NCBI RefSeq assembly: GCF_016757735.1
Contig: NZ_CP068439.1
Location: 1,550,001 to 1,614,000 of the forward strand
Direction: 5' to 3'
DNA: 64,000 nucleotides
Source: Aequorivita iocasae
GTDB taxonomy: Bacteria; Bacteroidota; Bacteroidia; Flavobacteriales; Flavobacteriaceae
The notes under the pieces: generated by a model
What the model was told of the DNA's origin: nothing
Seen by the model: the letters and a program-made list of their open reading frames with translations, nothing else
The model's database searches: none
Made by a program: the position numbers and the translations under genes
Shown: piece after piece, positions 42,635 through 51,051 of the stretch
Layout: every line of letters starts with the position of its first letter
Numbering within the stretch: the stretch's first letter is position 1

Positions 42635-42649
42635 TACTTTCCTTTTAAT

Positions 42650-43429
42650 ATGGCTTATATTTTAATTTCAGTTGTGGTTATTCTCTTTGCTGTTCATTTT
42701 TACAGAAAAGCGAAACGCCATAGTGTAAAGTCATTTCCAGAGCATTGGCACAGATTATTAATGGATAATGTTCTGTTTTATAGAAATCTCTCTAAAAATA
42801 AGCAGCTTATTTTTCAACAAAAAATGATGCAATTTTTAAGTGAGGTTTATATAGATGCTGTGCAGTTTGAATTGGAAGAATTGGACAAGATTTTAATTGC
42901 GGCAAGCGCAGTAATCCCTGTTTTTGGTTTTAAAGAATGGCATTACACCAACTTAAGCGGTATCCTTTTATATCCAGATTATTTTAATGAGGATATGCAA
43001 TTTAGCAGCAAGGATAACTCAAGAAACATTGGCGGCATAGTTGGAAACGGACGTTTTGAGAAGCAAATGATTTTATCTAAAAAAGCATTGTACCACGGTT
43101 TTCAAAACACAACCGATAAAAGTAATACAGGCATACACGAATTTGTGCACCTTATTGATAAGCTGGATGATAGTACAGATGGTGTGCCAGAGCGATTATT
43201 AGAACATCAATATGCCATACCTTGGTTGAATTTAATCCATAAGGAAATGGAAGCGATAAATGATAACCACTCTGATATCCGAAAATATGGAGGTACAAAT
43301 CAGACTGAATTTTTTGCAGTAGCTTCAGAGTATTTTTTCGAGCGTCCAGACTTGCTCAAAAAGAAACATCCTGACCTATATAAAATGTTGGTAAAATGTT
43401 TCAATCAAAAATTAGCGGATCCAATTTAA
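42650..43429 (+). CDS. MtfA-like zinc-dependent peptidase
   Basis: A 259-residue protein with an N-terminal membrane segment (about 1-17) and a metallopeptidase domain. The zinc-binding HExxH motif is HEFVHLIDKLDD (about 164-175), and a downstream E in TEFFAVASEYFFERP (about 224-238) supplies a third ligand, as in the MtfA family. MtfA of E. coli titrates the Mlc repressor, but a comparable partner is not visible here. It is 15 bases after copZ and is the last gene before the integrase. Its relation to metal resistance is unknown. Confidence 0.8.
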   Translation: MAYILISVVVILFAVHFYRKAKRHSVKSFPEHWHRLLMDNVLFYRNLSKNKQLIFQQKMMQFLSEVYIDAVQFELEELDKILIAASAVIPVFGFKEWHYTNLSGILLYPDYFNEDMQFSSKDNSRNIGGIVGNGRFEKQMILSKKALYHGFQNTTDKSNTGIHEFVHLIDKLDDSTDGVPERLLEHQYAIPWLNLIHKEMEAINDNHSDIRKYGGTNQTEFFAVASEYFFERPDLLKKKHPDLYKMLVKCFNQKLADPI

Positions 43430-43435
43430 ATTTAA

Positions 43436-43449
43436 TTCCTATTTAGGAA
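43436..43449 (+). terminator. Weak hairpin after the MtfA-like gene
   Basis: TTCCT pairs with AGGAA around ATTT, and a T-rich stretch follows 10 bases later. It could end rightward transcription before the oppositely oriented integrase gene. The stem is short. Confidence 0.35.
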
Positions 43450-43549
43450 AGACTAAATTTTTTATTGGAAAAGATAAAGAGCGGATATTTTGTTGTTACA
43501 GATAGGTTTAGCATATTCAAAATAATCGCTCATTGGTTTTTTTATTTCT

Positions 43550-44764
43550 TTAAAAGTTTATGACACTATCTAAAGCATCATCTGCGTCCTTGTGGATGAA
43601 GTTGGCTTGATATTTCAATGTGGTTTTCAAATCGCTATGACGATATAATTTTTGAAGCATTAATGGATGTATTGCATCCCCAGCGATATTCCCGAAGCTA
43701 TGACGCGCTATGTGCATTGTTATATGCTTATTGATTTTCGCCTTTTTAGAGATTGATTTTAAATTGTCATTAAACTTTTTAGTAGCTGTTTTCCTTTTAT
43801 TATAAACATCTTTAGCATCATCGAGATTGGCTTTTTTCAATTCAGGGAAAACAAAATCATCATCACTTCTTTTATCATCTTTATATTGGTCTAAAATCTT
43901 TAGTACTTTTTCAGGAATTTTTAATGATAGAAGTTTTGCGTTTTTATGCATTCTATAATGCAGCCTGTTATCATAAATATCTGACCATTTGGTTCGTAGA
44001 ACATCAGAAACCCGCATACCAGCAAAATTGAAACTAAAAAGCCAGACATTTCTAGTATGCATTTCAGAAGGTTTGAGATTTATCAAATTTTCAATTTGTT
44101 GAATCTCTAAAATATTTAGTCCTACTTTGGTAGTTTCAGGAAATTTGATTTTTATTTTATCGCCACCGAAGGGGTATAATTCTCTGCTTACAATTTTGTA
44201 TTTAATTGCTCTGTTAAATAATAGCCTTACAAATACCAAAATGTTCATTATTGAGGTTTCAGACAGGGAGTACTTAACTTTTAAAGTTAACATCAGTTTT
44301 TTAAGAAAACGTTCATCAATTTCTTGAAAAGACAATTGTTTCGAATTGTGATATTTTATAATAAAGCTCAACCACGCTTTATCAGTAGATAAACGATTTA
44401 GCTTTTCTGTACTTTCTAAATCGTCAAGATGTTCTTGTGCTAATTCAAAGAATGTAGCATTGATACCGGAGGAATATATTTCTTTCTTAATTTGATTGGC
44501 AGAAGCATCTTTTTGTTCGGATTGAAGCGTAATAAGAGCATTGTTTAATTCAGAAAGTTTCAAGGATAACAAATTGTTCAAGGTTTTGAAATTTATGTGT
44601 GATTTCTTAACCCGAATATTCTTTTCATCCCAATCTTCCAATTCAATGTAGTGACCTATATATTGGTATGTTGAGCGACGATTTTTTGTAATACGTATGG
44701 CAAGAGGATACAAGCCTTCTTTATTAGGCTTTTTGCGAAGAACTATTTTAGCGTTTGATGACAT
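43550..44764 (-). CDS. Tyrosine recombinase/integrase of Bacteroidota mobile-element type
   Basis: A 404-residue site-specific recombinase. An N-terminal arm-binding-type region (about 1-90) and a SAM-like core-binding domain (about 100-200) precede the catalytic domain. Catalytic residues are visible: Arg251 in FAGMRVSDVL, His351 and Arg354 in HIARHSFGN, His376 in LYRHSDLK and the nucleophile Tyr385 in TTLKYQANF. It is transcribed leftward from a repeat-containing region and lies next to a truncated tRNA-Leu, its probable attachment site. It should catalyse integration and excision of the island, possibly with an excisionase encoded outside the window. Confidence 0.93.
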   Translation of the reverse strand: MSSNAKIVLRKKPNKEGLYPLAIRITKNRRSTYQYIGHYIELEDWDEKNIRVKKSHINFKTLNNLLSLKLSELNNALITLQSEQKDASANQIKKEIYSSGINATFFELAQEHLDDLESTEKLNRLSTDKAWLSFIIKYHNSKQLSFQEIDERFLKKLMLTLKVKYSLSETSIMNILVFVRLLFNRAIKYKIVSRELYPFGGDKIKIKFPETTKVGLNILEIQQIENLINLKPSEMHTRNVWLFSFNFAGMRVSDVLRTKWSDIYDNRLHYRMHKNAKLLSLKIPEKVLKILDQYKDDKRSDDDFVFPELKKANLDDAKDVYNKRKTATKKFNDNLKSISKKAKINKHITMHIARHSFGNIAGDAIHPLMLQKLYRHSDLKTTLKYQANFIHKDADDALDSVINF

Positions 44765-44998
44765 AATTGACCTGTTTTGCGTACGAAAGCCAAATCAGGT
44801 ACAACATAGGTACAACATTCAATTTTGAATGTTCAGTTTACCAAGAAGTTTCCCTAAAGATACAAATTTATTAGTTTCTCTGGGTACAACATAGGTACAA
44901 CAAATGTTGAAATCAATTGATATTAGATGATATCAAAAAAAATGACATATTATATAATCAATTGAAAATGAGTGGCTTTGGTACTGTTTGGGCAAATA
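44765..44998. repeat. Integrase-side non-coding region with paired 20-bp repeats
   Basis: Two identical 20-bp sequences lie at 44798-44817 and 44883-44902, 85 bases apart. Each is itself two copies of GGTACAACA in an 11-base period, so there are four copies of the 9-mer, on one helical face within each pair. No gene is visible. Position between the integrase start and the att site suggests integrase arm-type or excisionase binding sites, or an operator of the integrase gene. Confidence 0.65.
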
Positions 44999-45058
44999 TA
45001 CGCTAGACTTAGGATCTAGTGCCTTACGGTGTGAGAGTTCGAGTCTCTCCGCCTGTAC
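44999..45058 (+). tRNA. 5'-truncated tRNA-Leu(UAG) fragment, probable attR
   Basis: The anticodon stem-loop (CTAGA, loop with TAG anticodon, TCTAG), a variable arm (GTGCCTTACGGTGT), the T arm (GAGAG, TTCGAGT, CTCTC) and the 3' acceptor strand CGCCTGTA are all present. The expected 5' acceptor strand ACAGGCG and the D arm with GGTAGAC are missing; unrelated sequence takes their place. So this is the 3' part of a tRNA-Leu left by site-specific integration, not a working gene. An intact tRNA-Leu(UAG) is expected at the left end of the island. Confidence 0.82.
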
Positions 45059-45063
45059 AAGTT

Positions 45064-45093
45064 AAAAGCTTCCCATTCTCGGGGAGCTTTTTT
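45064..45093. terminator. Terminator after the tRNA-Leu fragment
   Basis: AAAAGCTTCCC pairs with GGGGAGCTTTT (11 bp, one G-T), followed by a T-run. On the minus strand it also follows the stop of the endonuclease-like gene, so it can serve both directions. It is likely to be the original tRNA terminator, now on the chromosomal side. Confidence 0.75.
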
Positions 45094-46132
45094 ATTGATT
45101 GTCTTTTCCGTTTTCAATTAATTCCTCTATTTCTTCTTTTTGTTCCCCGTTCAGCTTAGGGTTCTTTGGGGTCTGGACTTTTTTTTTGTGATGAATTTCA
45201 TAATACATAGCGAAATGATCACTGCCAAAATTTTTGGAACGAACCATTTTACCTACGTATAAATCGCGGGTGTGAAAAAGATGGTCCAAAGGAAAGCGAA
45301 GGAAGAAATAGTTTGCATGAAAGGTTGAAAAAAAACCCCGACCCACACGTGGATCGATCATACCGGTCATTTTTTTGAAAAGTCGCGTGGTGCGGCTCCA
45401 AACCACATCGTTCATATCACCGCAAACCACGGTAGGTTTGTCCAAATCACGAATTCTTTTTCCGGTTAGCATCAGTTCGGCATCGCGCTCTTTTGAAGTT
45501 TCATTTTCTGTGGGGCTGGGTGGTGCGGGATGCAGGCAACAGAAAAAGATAGGAGGATTTCCTTCCAACGGAAAATCGAAAAAGATTGAAGGTTTATCAT
45601 CTTCAATCTGGTATTTCACTTCCACGTTTTTTAATTCCTTTTTTGAATAAAGATGCATTCCATAAAAATTTTCCAATGGTATTTTTACTGTGAAAGGATA
45701 CTCTTTTTCAATTTCAGAAAGACAGTTTTCCCAATCTTTGTTGGATTCCATAGTGAGCACCAAATCTGGGTCGAAGCGTTTTACTTCATTTAAAAAATCT
45801 GGGTAGCAGGAATTTGTCTGCAAAACATTTCCAGCTAAAATTGAAACATGGCTATCACTTGCGGCGTGCGACCTTCTTCTTGGAAAAAGGGAACTGTAGG
45901 GAAATACTTTGTAAAGTTGATACAACATGGTTACAATCAGCGCCACAAGCAATATCCAACTAAAGGCAGTAAATTTTTCTTCAAAATAGAGAAACAAACC
46001 CAATAATATAAGTTGGATAAATAACGATTGAAGCCTTACAAAATCAGCAGTTCTAAAAAACCAATGCGGATTTCCGGTAGCAGGAAAAAAGGGGCTGATT
46101 ATAAAGAAGATTATTAAAACATATAATACCAT
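45092..46132 (-). CDS. Endonuclease/exonuclease/phosphatase-fold membrane protein
   Basis: A 346-residue protein. Three hydrophobic segments (about 1-80) anchor it; the rest is a DNase I-like EEP domain. Recognisable elements are ILAGNVLQTN, VLTMESNKDW (metal-binding Glu), VVCGDMNDVVW (catalytic Asp/Asn) and GSDHFAMYYE (catalytic Asp-His). The C-terminal 25 residues are charged. Such membrane-anchored EEP proteins in Bacteroidota are usually of unknown substrate and may act on nucleic acids or phospholipids. This is the first chromosomal gene right of the island end. Confidence 0.85.
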   Translation of the reverse strand: MVLYVLIIFFIISPFFPATGNPHWFFRTADFVRLQSLFIQLILLGLFLYFEEKFTAFSWILLVALIVTMLYQLYKVFPYSSLFPRRRSHAASDSHVSILAGNVLQTNSCYPDFLNEVKRFDPDLVLTMESNKDWENCLSEIEKEYPFTVKIPLENFYGMHLYSKKELKNVEVKYQIEDDKPSIFFDFPLEGNPPIFFCCLHPAPPSPTENETSKERDAELMLTGKRIRDLDKPTVVCGDMNDVVWSRTTRLFKKMTGMIDPRVGRGFFSTFHANYFFLRFPLDHLFHTRDLYVGKMVRSKNFGSDHFAMYYEIHHKKKVQTPKNPKLNGEQKEEIEELIENGKDNQ

Positions 46133-46230
46133 TCTTCAAATTTAAGTTTTTTCAAAATGCTAAAGACTACAAATATCTTTTTTGCTTAAATGCATATTCC
46201 TATTTTTACGACTTCAAAAAAAACAAACCC

Positions 46231-47700
46231 ATGAAAAAAATTATCCTCAGTACATTATTAATCTTTTTAACCTTCACATTCGCAATTGCCCAAGATTACA
46301 CCACCCCAAATACTGGCGTAACTTGGACTCTGGCCGATATTGCAGCGGCAAGTCCCACAACAATTACAATTTCTGGAAATGAATACACGCTTTTGGGAAA
46401 TCTTACTATTTCAGAAAACGATACGGTAATAATAGATTCAGATTTGACGCTTTTAATTGATGATGCAAAACTGGTAACAGTGTTTGGAACTTTTACGGTA
46501 AATTCAAACGCGGTAACAATTACGGCTTTGGATGAAAACGCCCCTTACGAAGGTTTCCGTTTTGAAGAGTTTTCAGAAATCGATATCAATAATGCAACCA
46601 TTCAATACGGCGGCGGACTTCGCGTTTTGACAGAAACGTTTTCGATAGATGGCTGTACGCTCACAAATAACATATCGGGCGCAACTACAAGTGCAGTAAT
46701 CCAACTTTCGCGCGGTATGCCACAGATTACGAATAATACTATTTCTTTTAACGAAAATCCTGCAATCGGTTCCGCAGCAAATTCTGCGGTTTCAGCATAT
46801 ATTTTCAATAATATGATTGAAGGGAACAATCAGGCCAATAGCAACCGTCCGCAAATAAATTTGGGTACAACCTTGGCCAATGAGCCTTTGGAGATTATCC
46901 AAAACACAATCATAGGCGATCCTGCTTTGGAACAAGCCGGTGGTATTGCCATTGCCAACTTTGTGGGCGGCAATGTAAATGTAGTTATTGATAACAACAT
47001 CATTCGCGGAAATCGCTACGGAATCACAATGCTTGGTATAAATGATTCTGCGGAAATCACAAATAATATTATTGAAGACAACAACATCCAGGGAGATCCT
47101 AACCTTGGCGGAAGCGGTATCAACCTTAATAGTTCATCGATAAGTGAAGATGTAATTGTTTCCGGGAACGAAATTAGAAGAAATCTTTGGGGAATTACTT
47201 TGCAGGGTGAAGTTACAATTAACCTTGGCGACGATGCAAGTAATCCAGGCAATAATACATTTGCGGAAAACGGTAACGGTGGCGAAATTTATGCGCTTTA
47301 CAACAATACCGCAAATCCAATTTTAGCAAAGAACAACTGCTGGATAGAGGGCCAACAAAGCACCGAGCAGCAGGTGGAGGATGTAATTTTTCACAGCGTA
47401 GACGATTCAAATTTAGGTGAAGTGACTTTTACTCCATTTCTATGCGGTATTTTGGGAGTTGCCGATAATGCGGTTGAAAACTTCAGATTTTATCCCAATC
47501 CGGTTAAAAACGAAATCAATTTCAATAACATCTTTTCTTTTGAAAAAGTTGAAATTTATGGTGTTCAAGGGAATTTGATTTCTTCGAAAACCATTTCTGA
47601 AGGGCAAAACACTTTACCTATAAATCTTCCTTCAGGTTTATATTTTGTGAACTTTAGTAACGATATACAAAATGTTACGAAGAAGATAATTGTAGAATAA
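46231..47700 (+). CDS. Secreted right-handed beta-helix protein with T9SS sorting domain
   Basis: A 489-residue protein with a signal peptide (cleavage after about residue 20, IAIAQ). The middle (about 90-380) is a parallel beta-helix with repeated Asn/Ile motifs such as EIINNIIEDNN-like turns, as in NosD/pectate-lyase-like repeats. The last 80 residues form a type A T9SS C-terminal sorting domain (FRFYPNPVKNEINF, then LPSGLYFVNF and a basic end). It is predicted to be secreted and attached by the Bacteroidota type IX system. The ligand, perhaps a polysaccharide, is unknown. A strong terminator follows. Confidence 0.87.
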   Translation: MKKIILSTLLIFLTFTFAIAQDYTTPNTGVTWTLADIAAASPTTITISGNEYTLLGNLTISENDTVIIDSDLTLLIDDAKLVTVFGTFTVNSNAVTITALDENAPYEGFRFEEFSEIDINNATIQYGGGLRVLTETFSIDGCTLTNNISGATTSAVIQLSRGMPQITNNTISFNENPAIGSAANSAVSAYIFNNMIEGNNQANSNRPQINLGTTLANEPLEIIQNTIIGDPALEQAGGIAIANFVGGNVNVVIDNNIIRGNRYGITMLGINDSAEITNNIIEDNNIQGDPNLGGSGINLNSSSISEDVIVSGNEIRRNLWGITLQGEVTINLGDDASNPGNNTFAENGNGGEIYALYNNTANPILAKNNCWIEGQQSTEQQVEDVIFHSVDDSNLGEVTFTPFLCGILGVADNAVENFRFYPNPVKNEINFNNIFSFEKVEIYGVQGNLISSKTISEGQNTLPINLPSGLYFVNFSNDIQNVTKKIIVE

Positions 47701-47723
47701 GCGTCCAACCAGACAGTTTTGTC

Positions 47724-47757
47724 AAAATGCCTTGGCTTTTCGTCAAGGCATTTTTTA
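47724..47757 (+). terminator. Rho-independent terminator after the T9SS gene
   Basis: AAAATGCCTTG pairs with CAAGGCATTTT around a 9-base loop, followed by further T residues. It lies 24 bases after the stop codon. Confidence 0.85.
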
Positions 47758-47792
47758 TTGGCTTAAAGCCTTTTATTCCCTTCGTAAAACCG

Positions 47793-47800
47793 TAATTTTG
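47793..47800 (+). promoter_or_regulatory. -7 promoter box of the PLP decarboxylase gene
   Basis: TAATTTTG matches the TAnnTTTG consensus of Bacteroidota promoters and lies 28 bases before the GTG at 47828. Together with the terminator just upstream, it rules out the in-frame start at 47732 for the next gene. Confidence 0.6.
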
Positions 47801-47827
47801 CACTTTCAAAAAAATAAAAATACAGAA

Positions 47828-49267
47828 GTGAATATTCAGAATAAAGCTACGCTTGAATTGAGCAAGGACGAAATGAAAAACTACGGTTACGAAGTGGTTG
47901 ATGCCATTGTGGAACATTTTGCAACGCAGAATGGAAAACTACCCGTTGTGTCCGGTTCCCGTAAGGAAATGGAAGCCTTGTTTCTTGAAGATGCGCCCGA
48001 AAAAGCTAGCGATCCGAGAAAAGTTTTAAATTTTGTTTTGGACGAAGTGATGACCAAAAGCAACATCGTTTCGCACCCAAAATCCTATTCCTTTGTTCCT
48101 GGCCCTAGCAACTATATTAGCGCGATGGCCGATAGCTTGGCTTCGGGCTTCAATATATTTTCCGGCGGCTGGGCGGCTTCACCAGCGGCAGCGCAAATGG
48201 AAATCACGGCGATGAATTGGCTACTGAAAATGTTCGGGTTTCCACAAAAAAAAGGCGGCGGAATTTTTACAAGCGGGGGTTCCATGGCAAATTTGACGGC
48301 CTTGGTTACTGCTCGAAAAGTGAAGTGTGGCGATGATTTTAGCAATGCGGTAATTTATCTTTCCGATCAGGCACACTCTTCAAATATAAAGGCAATTCGC
48401 GTACTCGGTTTTAGAAAGGAGCAAATTCGTATAATTCCAACGGACAGCGAATTTAAATTTTCCCTGAACAAATTAAAAAATGCTATCGCAAAAGATAGAT
48501 TGGAAGGCCTGCAGCCTTTCTGCCTGATTGCAACGGCAGGGACCACAAATACGGGCACGGTCGATCCGCTTTCAGACATTGCGAAAATCTGCAAAAAAGA
48601 AGACATTTGGTTCCACATTGACGGCGCTTACGGTGGATTTGCAATTCTTGCCGAAAATGGGAAACAACTTTTAAAGGGAATAGGAAAAGCCGATTCCTTA
48701 ACTGTCGATCCTCATAAATGGTTTTTCCAGCCCTATGAAATTGGCTGTCTTTTGGTGAAAAACCACAAATGGCTGAAAGGAACTTTCACCGAAAAACCTG
48801 AATATCTGCGTGATATTGAAGGCAATACTTCCGAAATAAATTTTTACGATCACGGAATAGAATTGACGCGACGATTTCGTGCACTGAAATTTTATATGTC
48901 AGTAAAAACCTTTGGAATGGGTGAGTTCAGAAAAGCCATTACGTACAATGTAAAACTTGCTGAAGCCACGGAAGCATTTCTTCGAAAAAGCTCCAATTGG
49001 GAAGTCATTTCACCAGCTACATTGGCGGTTATTAATTTCCGATATAATCCCATTGGCAACAAACTTTCAGAAAAAAAACTGGATGCGCTCAATCAACGCA
49101 TTTCCAAAAGTGTGGTCGATTCAAAACAGGCCTTGCTCGTAACTACGGTACTTAACGGACAAGTAGTTTTAAGGATGTGCTTAATAAATCCGCGCACTAC
49201 GCTAGATGACGTAAAGGAAACAATCGCCCTTTGCGAAAGTTTTGCTGATGAAAAAATTACCGTTTGA
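47828..49267 (+). CDS. PLP-dependent amino acid decarboxylase (group II)
   Basis: A 479-residue cytoplasmic enzyme from the GTG at 47828; an earlier start at 47732 is excluded by a terminator and a promoter box between. The PLP-binding lysine lies in VDPHKWFFQP (Lys297), with the preceding IDGAYGGFA holding the PLP-stacking residues and SGGSMANL binding phosphate. It belongs to the group II decarboxylases, which include aromatic amino acid, glutamate and diaminobutyrate decarboxylases. The exact amino acid is not readable. The next gene starts within its stop codon. Confidence 0.85.
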   Translation: MNIQNKATLELSKDEMKNYGYEVVDAIVEHFATQNGKLPVVSGSRKEMEALFLEDAPEKASDPRKVLNFVLDEVMTKSNIVSHPKSYSFVPGPSNYISAMADSLASGFNIFSGGWAASPAAAQMEITAMNWLLKMFGFPQKKGGGIFTSGGSMANLTALVTARKVKCGDDFSNAVIYLSDQAHSSNIKAIRVLGFRKEQIRIIPTDSEFKFSLNKLKNAIAKDRLEGLQPFCLIATAGTTNTGTVDPLSDIAKICKKEDIWFHIDGAYGGFAILAENGKQLLKGIGKADSLTVDPHKWFFQPYEIGCLLVKNHKWLKGTFTEKPEYLRDIEGNTSEINFYDHGIELTRRFRALKFYMSVKTFGMGEFRKAITYNVKLAEATEAFLRKSSNWEVISPATLAVINFRYNPIGNKLSEKKLDALNQRISKSVVDSKQALLVTTVLNGQVVLRMCLINPRTTLDDVKETIALCESFADEKITV

Positions 49268-50481
49268 AACAGGCCGATGTCATAATAATTGGTGGCGGTG
49301 CTGCGGGATTTTTTACGGCAATCAATGCTGCGGAAAACAATCCGAAACTTAAAATAATTATTCTTGAACGTGGAAAGGAAGTGCTTACGAAAGTGAAGGT
49401 TTCCGGTGGTGGGAGATGCAATGTGACCCACGGCGAATTTCTTCCGAAGGAATTGACACAAAATTATCCGCGTGGCGAAAAGGAACTTTTGGGCCCATTC
49501 CATTCCTTTATGACGGGCGATACTATTGAATGGTTTGAAAAAAGGGGCGTGGAACTCAAAATTGAAGCGGATGGCCGCATGTTTCCGGTTTCAGATTCTT
49601 CACAAACGATAATTGATTGTTTTCTTTCGGAAGCGAAAAGATTGGGCGTCGAAATTCTTCTCAACCAATCTGTAAAAGAAATTCAAAAGGAGGAAAATCG
49701 TTTCACCATAAATACTACGACCGATACTTTTTCAGCAGAAAAAATTGTGGTTGCCACGGGCAGCAATCCGAAGATTTGGAAGCTTTTGGAAGATTTGGGA
49801 CATACTATTGTTCCTGCCGTTCCTTCCCTTTTTACATTCAATATTAAGGATTCGCGAATCATAGACTTACCCGGTTTAAGCACGGATGCTTCCGTAAAAA
49901 TTATAGGTGATAGCGGAAAAATTCTTTTGGAAAGCAATGGTCCTTTGCTGATAACCCATTGGGGAATGAGCGGCCCCGCAATTTTAAAACTCTCTGCTTG
50001 GGGCGCAAGAATGTTGGAGCCTTTAAACTACCATTTCAATATTGAAGTGAACTGGTTGAATACCCTTTCCGAAGAAGAAGTTTTCGATGCTTTGAAAAAC
50101 TTGAAAACATTGCAAGGAAAACAGACGATTTTTAAAAATGCGCAATTTGAACTTCCGAAACGTTTATGGCAGAGTCTCGTAAAAGCTGCCGGAATTATGG
50201 AAACGCTTACTTGGGCCGATGCCACGCGGGAGAATCTTCAGAACCTGGCAAACCAACTTACGGCTGGAGTTTTTGAGGTTGTGGGGAAAAGTACGTTTAA
50301 GGAAGAATTTGTTACCGCCGGCGGTTTGGATTTAAAGGAAGTGAACTTCAAAACGTTTGAAAGTCGAAAAATTGACGGCCTTTATTTTGCCGGAGAGGTT
50401 TTAAATATAGATGCCATTACGGGCGGGTTCAATTTTCAGAATGCCTGGACGGGCGGGTTTATCGTTTCACAAAATCTGTAA
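49264..50481 (+). CDS. HI0933/YhiN-family FAD-dependent oxidoreductase
   Basis: A 405-residue flavoprotein, starting with a TTG at 49264 that overlaps the previous stop (TTGA). The N-terminal GGGAAGFFTAINAAE (about 10-24) is the FAD motif, followed by the family signature KVKVSGGGRCNVTHG (about 44-58). The C-terminus has GGLDLKEVNFKTFESRK and LYFAGEVLNIDAITGGFNFQ, also typical (about 345-395). The HI0933 family has no firmly established reaction. The overlapping start indicates translational coupling with the decarboxylase. Confidence 0.88.
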   Translation: MKQADVIIIGGGAAGFFTAINAAENNPKLKIIILERGKEVLTKVKVSGGGRCNVTHGEFLPKELTQNYPRGEKELLGPFHSFMTGDTIEWFEKRGVELKIEADGRMFPVSDSSQTIIDCFLSEAKRLGVEILLNQSVKEIQKEENRFTINTTTDTFSAEKIVVATGSNPKIWKLLEDLGHTIVPAVPSLFTFNIKDSRIIDLPGLSTDASVKIIGDSGKILLESNGPLLITHWGMSGPAILKLSAWGARMLEPLNYHFNIEVNWLNTLSEEEVFDALKNLKTLQGKQTIFKNAQFELPKRLWQSLVKAAGIMETLTWADATRENLQNLANQLTAGVFEVVGKSTFKEEFVTAGGLDLKEVNFKTFESRKIDGLYFAGEVLNIDAITGGFNFQNAWTGGFIVSQNL

Positions 50482-50507
50482 ATACTTTATTGGATTTCAG
50501 GGTGTAT

Positions 50508-50541
50508 TTGTATATATTTGATATATATAATCTATATACAA
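50508..50541. promoter_or_regulatory. Inverted repeat and promoter of the toxin-antitoxin pair
   Basis: TTGTATATA and TATATACAA form a perfect 9-bp inverted repeat with a 16-base spacer. A -7 box, TATATTTG (50513-50520), lies across the left arm, and the right arm reaches the antitoxin ATG. This is the usual place for an antitoxin-toxin complex to repress its own operon. AT-rich repeats can arise by chance, so confidence is moderate. Confidence 0.5.
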
Positions 50542-50786
50542 TGGGAAAGACAAAAAAATTGATCGAACTGGAAGACAAAACGATAGCTATTCTCGAGGAG
50601 CAGGCAAAACTTCAAAAACGTTCCTTAAAAAATTATCTTGAATTTATGATTGAGGATAGGGCATTGTATTTTTCAAAACCTTCGGAAGAGTATAAAGCTA
50701 TGATGGATGATATGCTGAAAAGGCAGGAAAATGGTGAGATAAAATGGATTTCCTCTGAAGAAGTTAGAAAACGCTATGGCCGATAA
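50541..50786 (+). CDS. Antitoxin of a small type II toxin-antitoxin pair
   Basis: An 81-residue protein from the ATG at 50541; the earlier TTG at 50490 lies upstream of the promoter box. It begins GKTKKLIELEDKTIAILEEQ, compatible with a ribbon-helix-helix-type DNA-binding N-terminus, then a helical middle and a charged C-terminus (EEVRKRYGR) that could wrap the toxin. It overlaps the next gene by 11 bases, the classical antitoxin-toxin layout. Confidence 0.7.
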   Translation: MGKTKKLIELEDKTIAILEEQAKLQKRSLKNYLEFMIEDRALYFSKPSEEYKAMMDDMLKRQENGEIKWISSEEVRKRYGR

Positions 50787-51051
50787 AGTTGAGTATAGTG
50801 AGCAATCACTAATTGATATACATAAGGCTAAATGTTACTTTGATCTTTTTGGAAAGGGAGATGACTTTTTGGATGATTTGTTTCGGCACGAAGACTTAAT
50901 ACTGTTAATGCCCGAAATGTATCAAAATAAATATAAAAAGATACGCATCGCAAATCTGGAAAATTTTAAATATGCTATTCACTATATGTTTTTAAATGGA
51001 CAAATATATATTTATAGAGTTTATCCTGATGGTCATGAATTTAAGATATGA
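50776..51051 (+). CDS. RelE/ParE-like toxin
   Basis: A 91-residue protein with a layout suggestive of the RelE/ParE fold: two N-terminal helices (about 9-45), a central strand (YKKIRIANLENFKYAIHYMF) and a final strand pair (GQIYIYRVYPDGHEFKI). ParE-type proteins lack strongly conserved catalytic residues, so ribosome-dependent RNase versus gyrase inhibition cannot be decided. The start overlaps the antitoxin by 11 bases. Confidence 0.68.
   Translation: MADKVEYSEQSLIDIHKAKCYFDLFGKGDDFLDDLFRHEDLILLMPEMYQNKYKKIRIANLENFKYAIHYMFLNGQIYIYRVYPDGHEFKI

Larger units (their letters stand above)
1..45058. mobile_element. Right-hand part of an integrated metal-resistance genomic island or ICE
   Basis: A tyrosine integrase gene ends the gene block at 44764. 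About 235 bases beyond it lies a 5'-truncated tRNA-Leu gene (about 45000-45058), and ordinary chromosomal genes follow. Elements that integrate into a tRNA 3' end leave an intact tRNA at one side and a 3' fragment at the other; here the fragment is on the right, so the element extends left. Almost everything inside concerns copper, silver, zinc or cadmium handling plus a metabolic cassette. No relaxase, tra, replication or partition gene is visible, so whether it is conjugative cannot be judged. The left end lies outside the window. Confidence 0.75.

Noticed and set aside
44960-45058. A complete, functional tRNA-Leu gene
   Set aside because: The 5' acceptor strand and D arm that should pair with CGCCTGT and carry GGTAGAC are absent from the upstream 40 bases, so only the 3' part exists.
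1-45058. Evidence that the island is a conjugative element
   Set aside because: No relaxase, VirB4/TraG or Bacteroidota tra gene is visible in this part; the question can only be settled with sequence to the left.
47732-47827. Upstream 32-codon extension of the PLP decarboxylase
   Set aside because: It lies across a strong terminator and a TAATTTTG promoter box; the GTG at 47828 is downstream of both.
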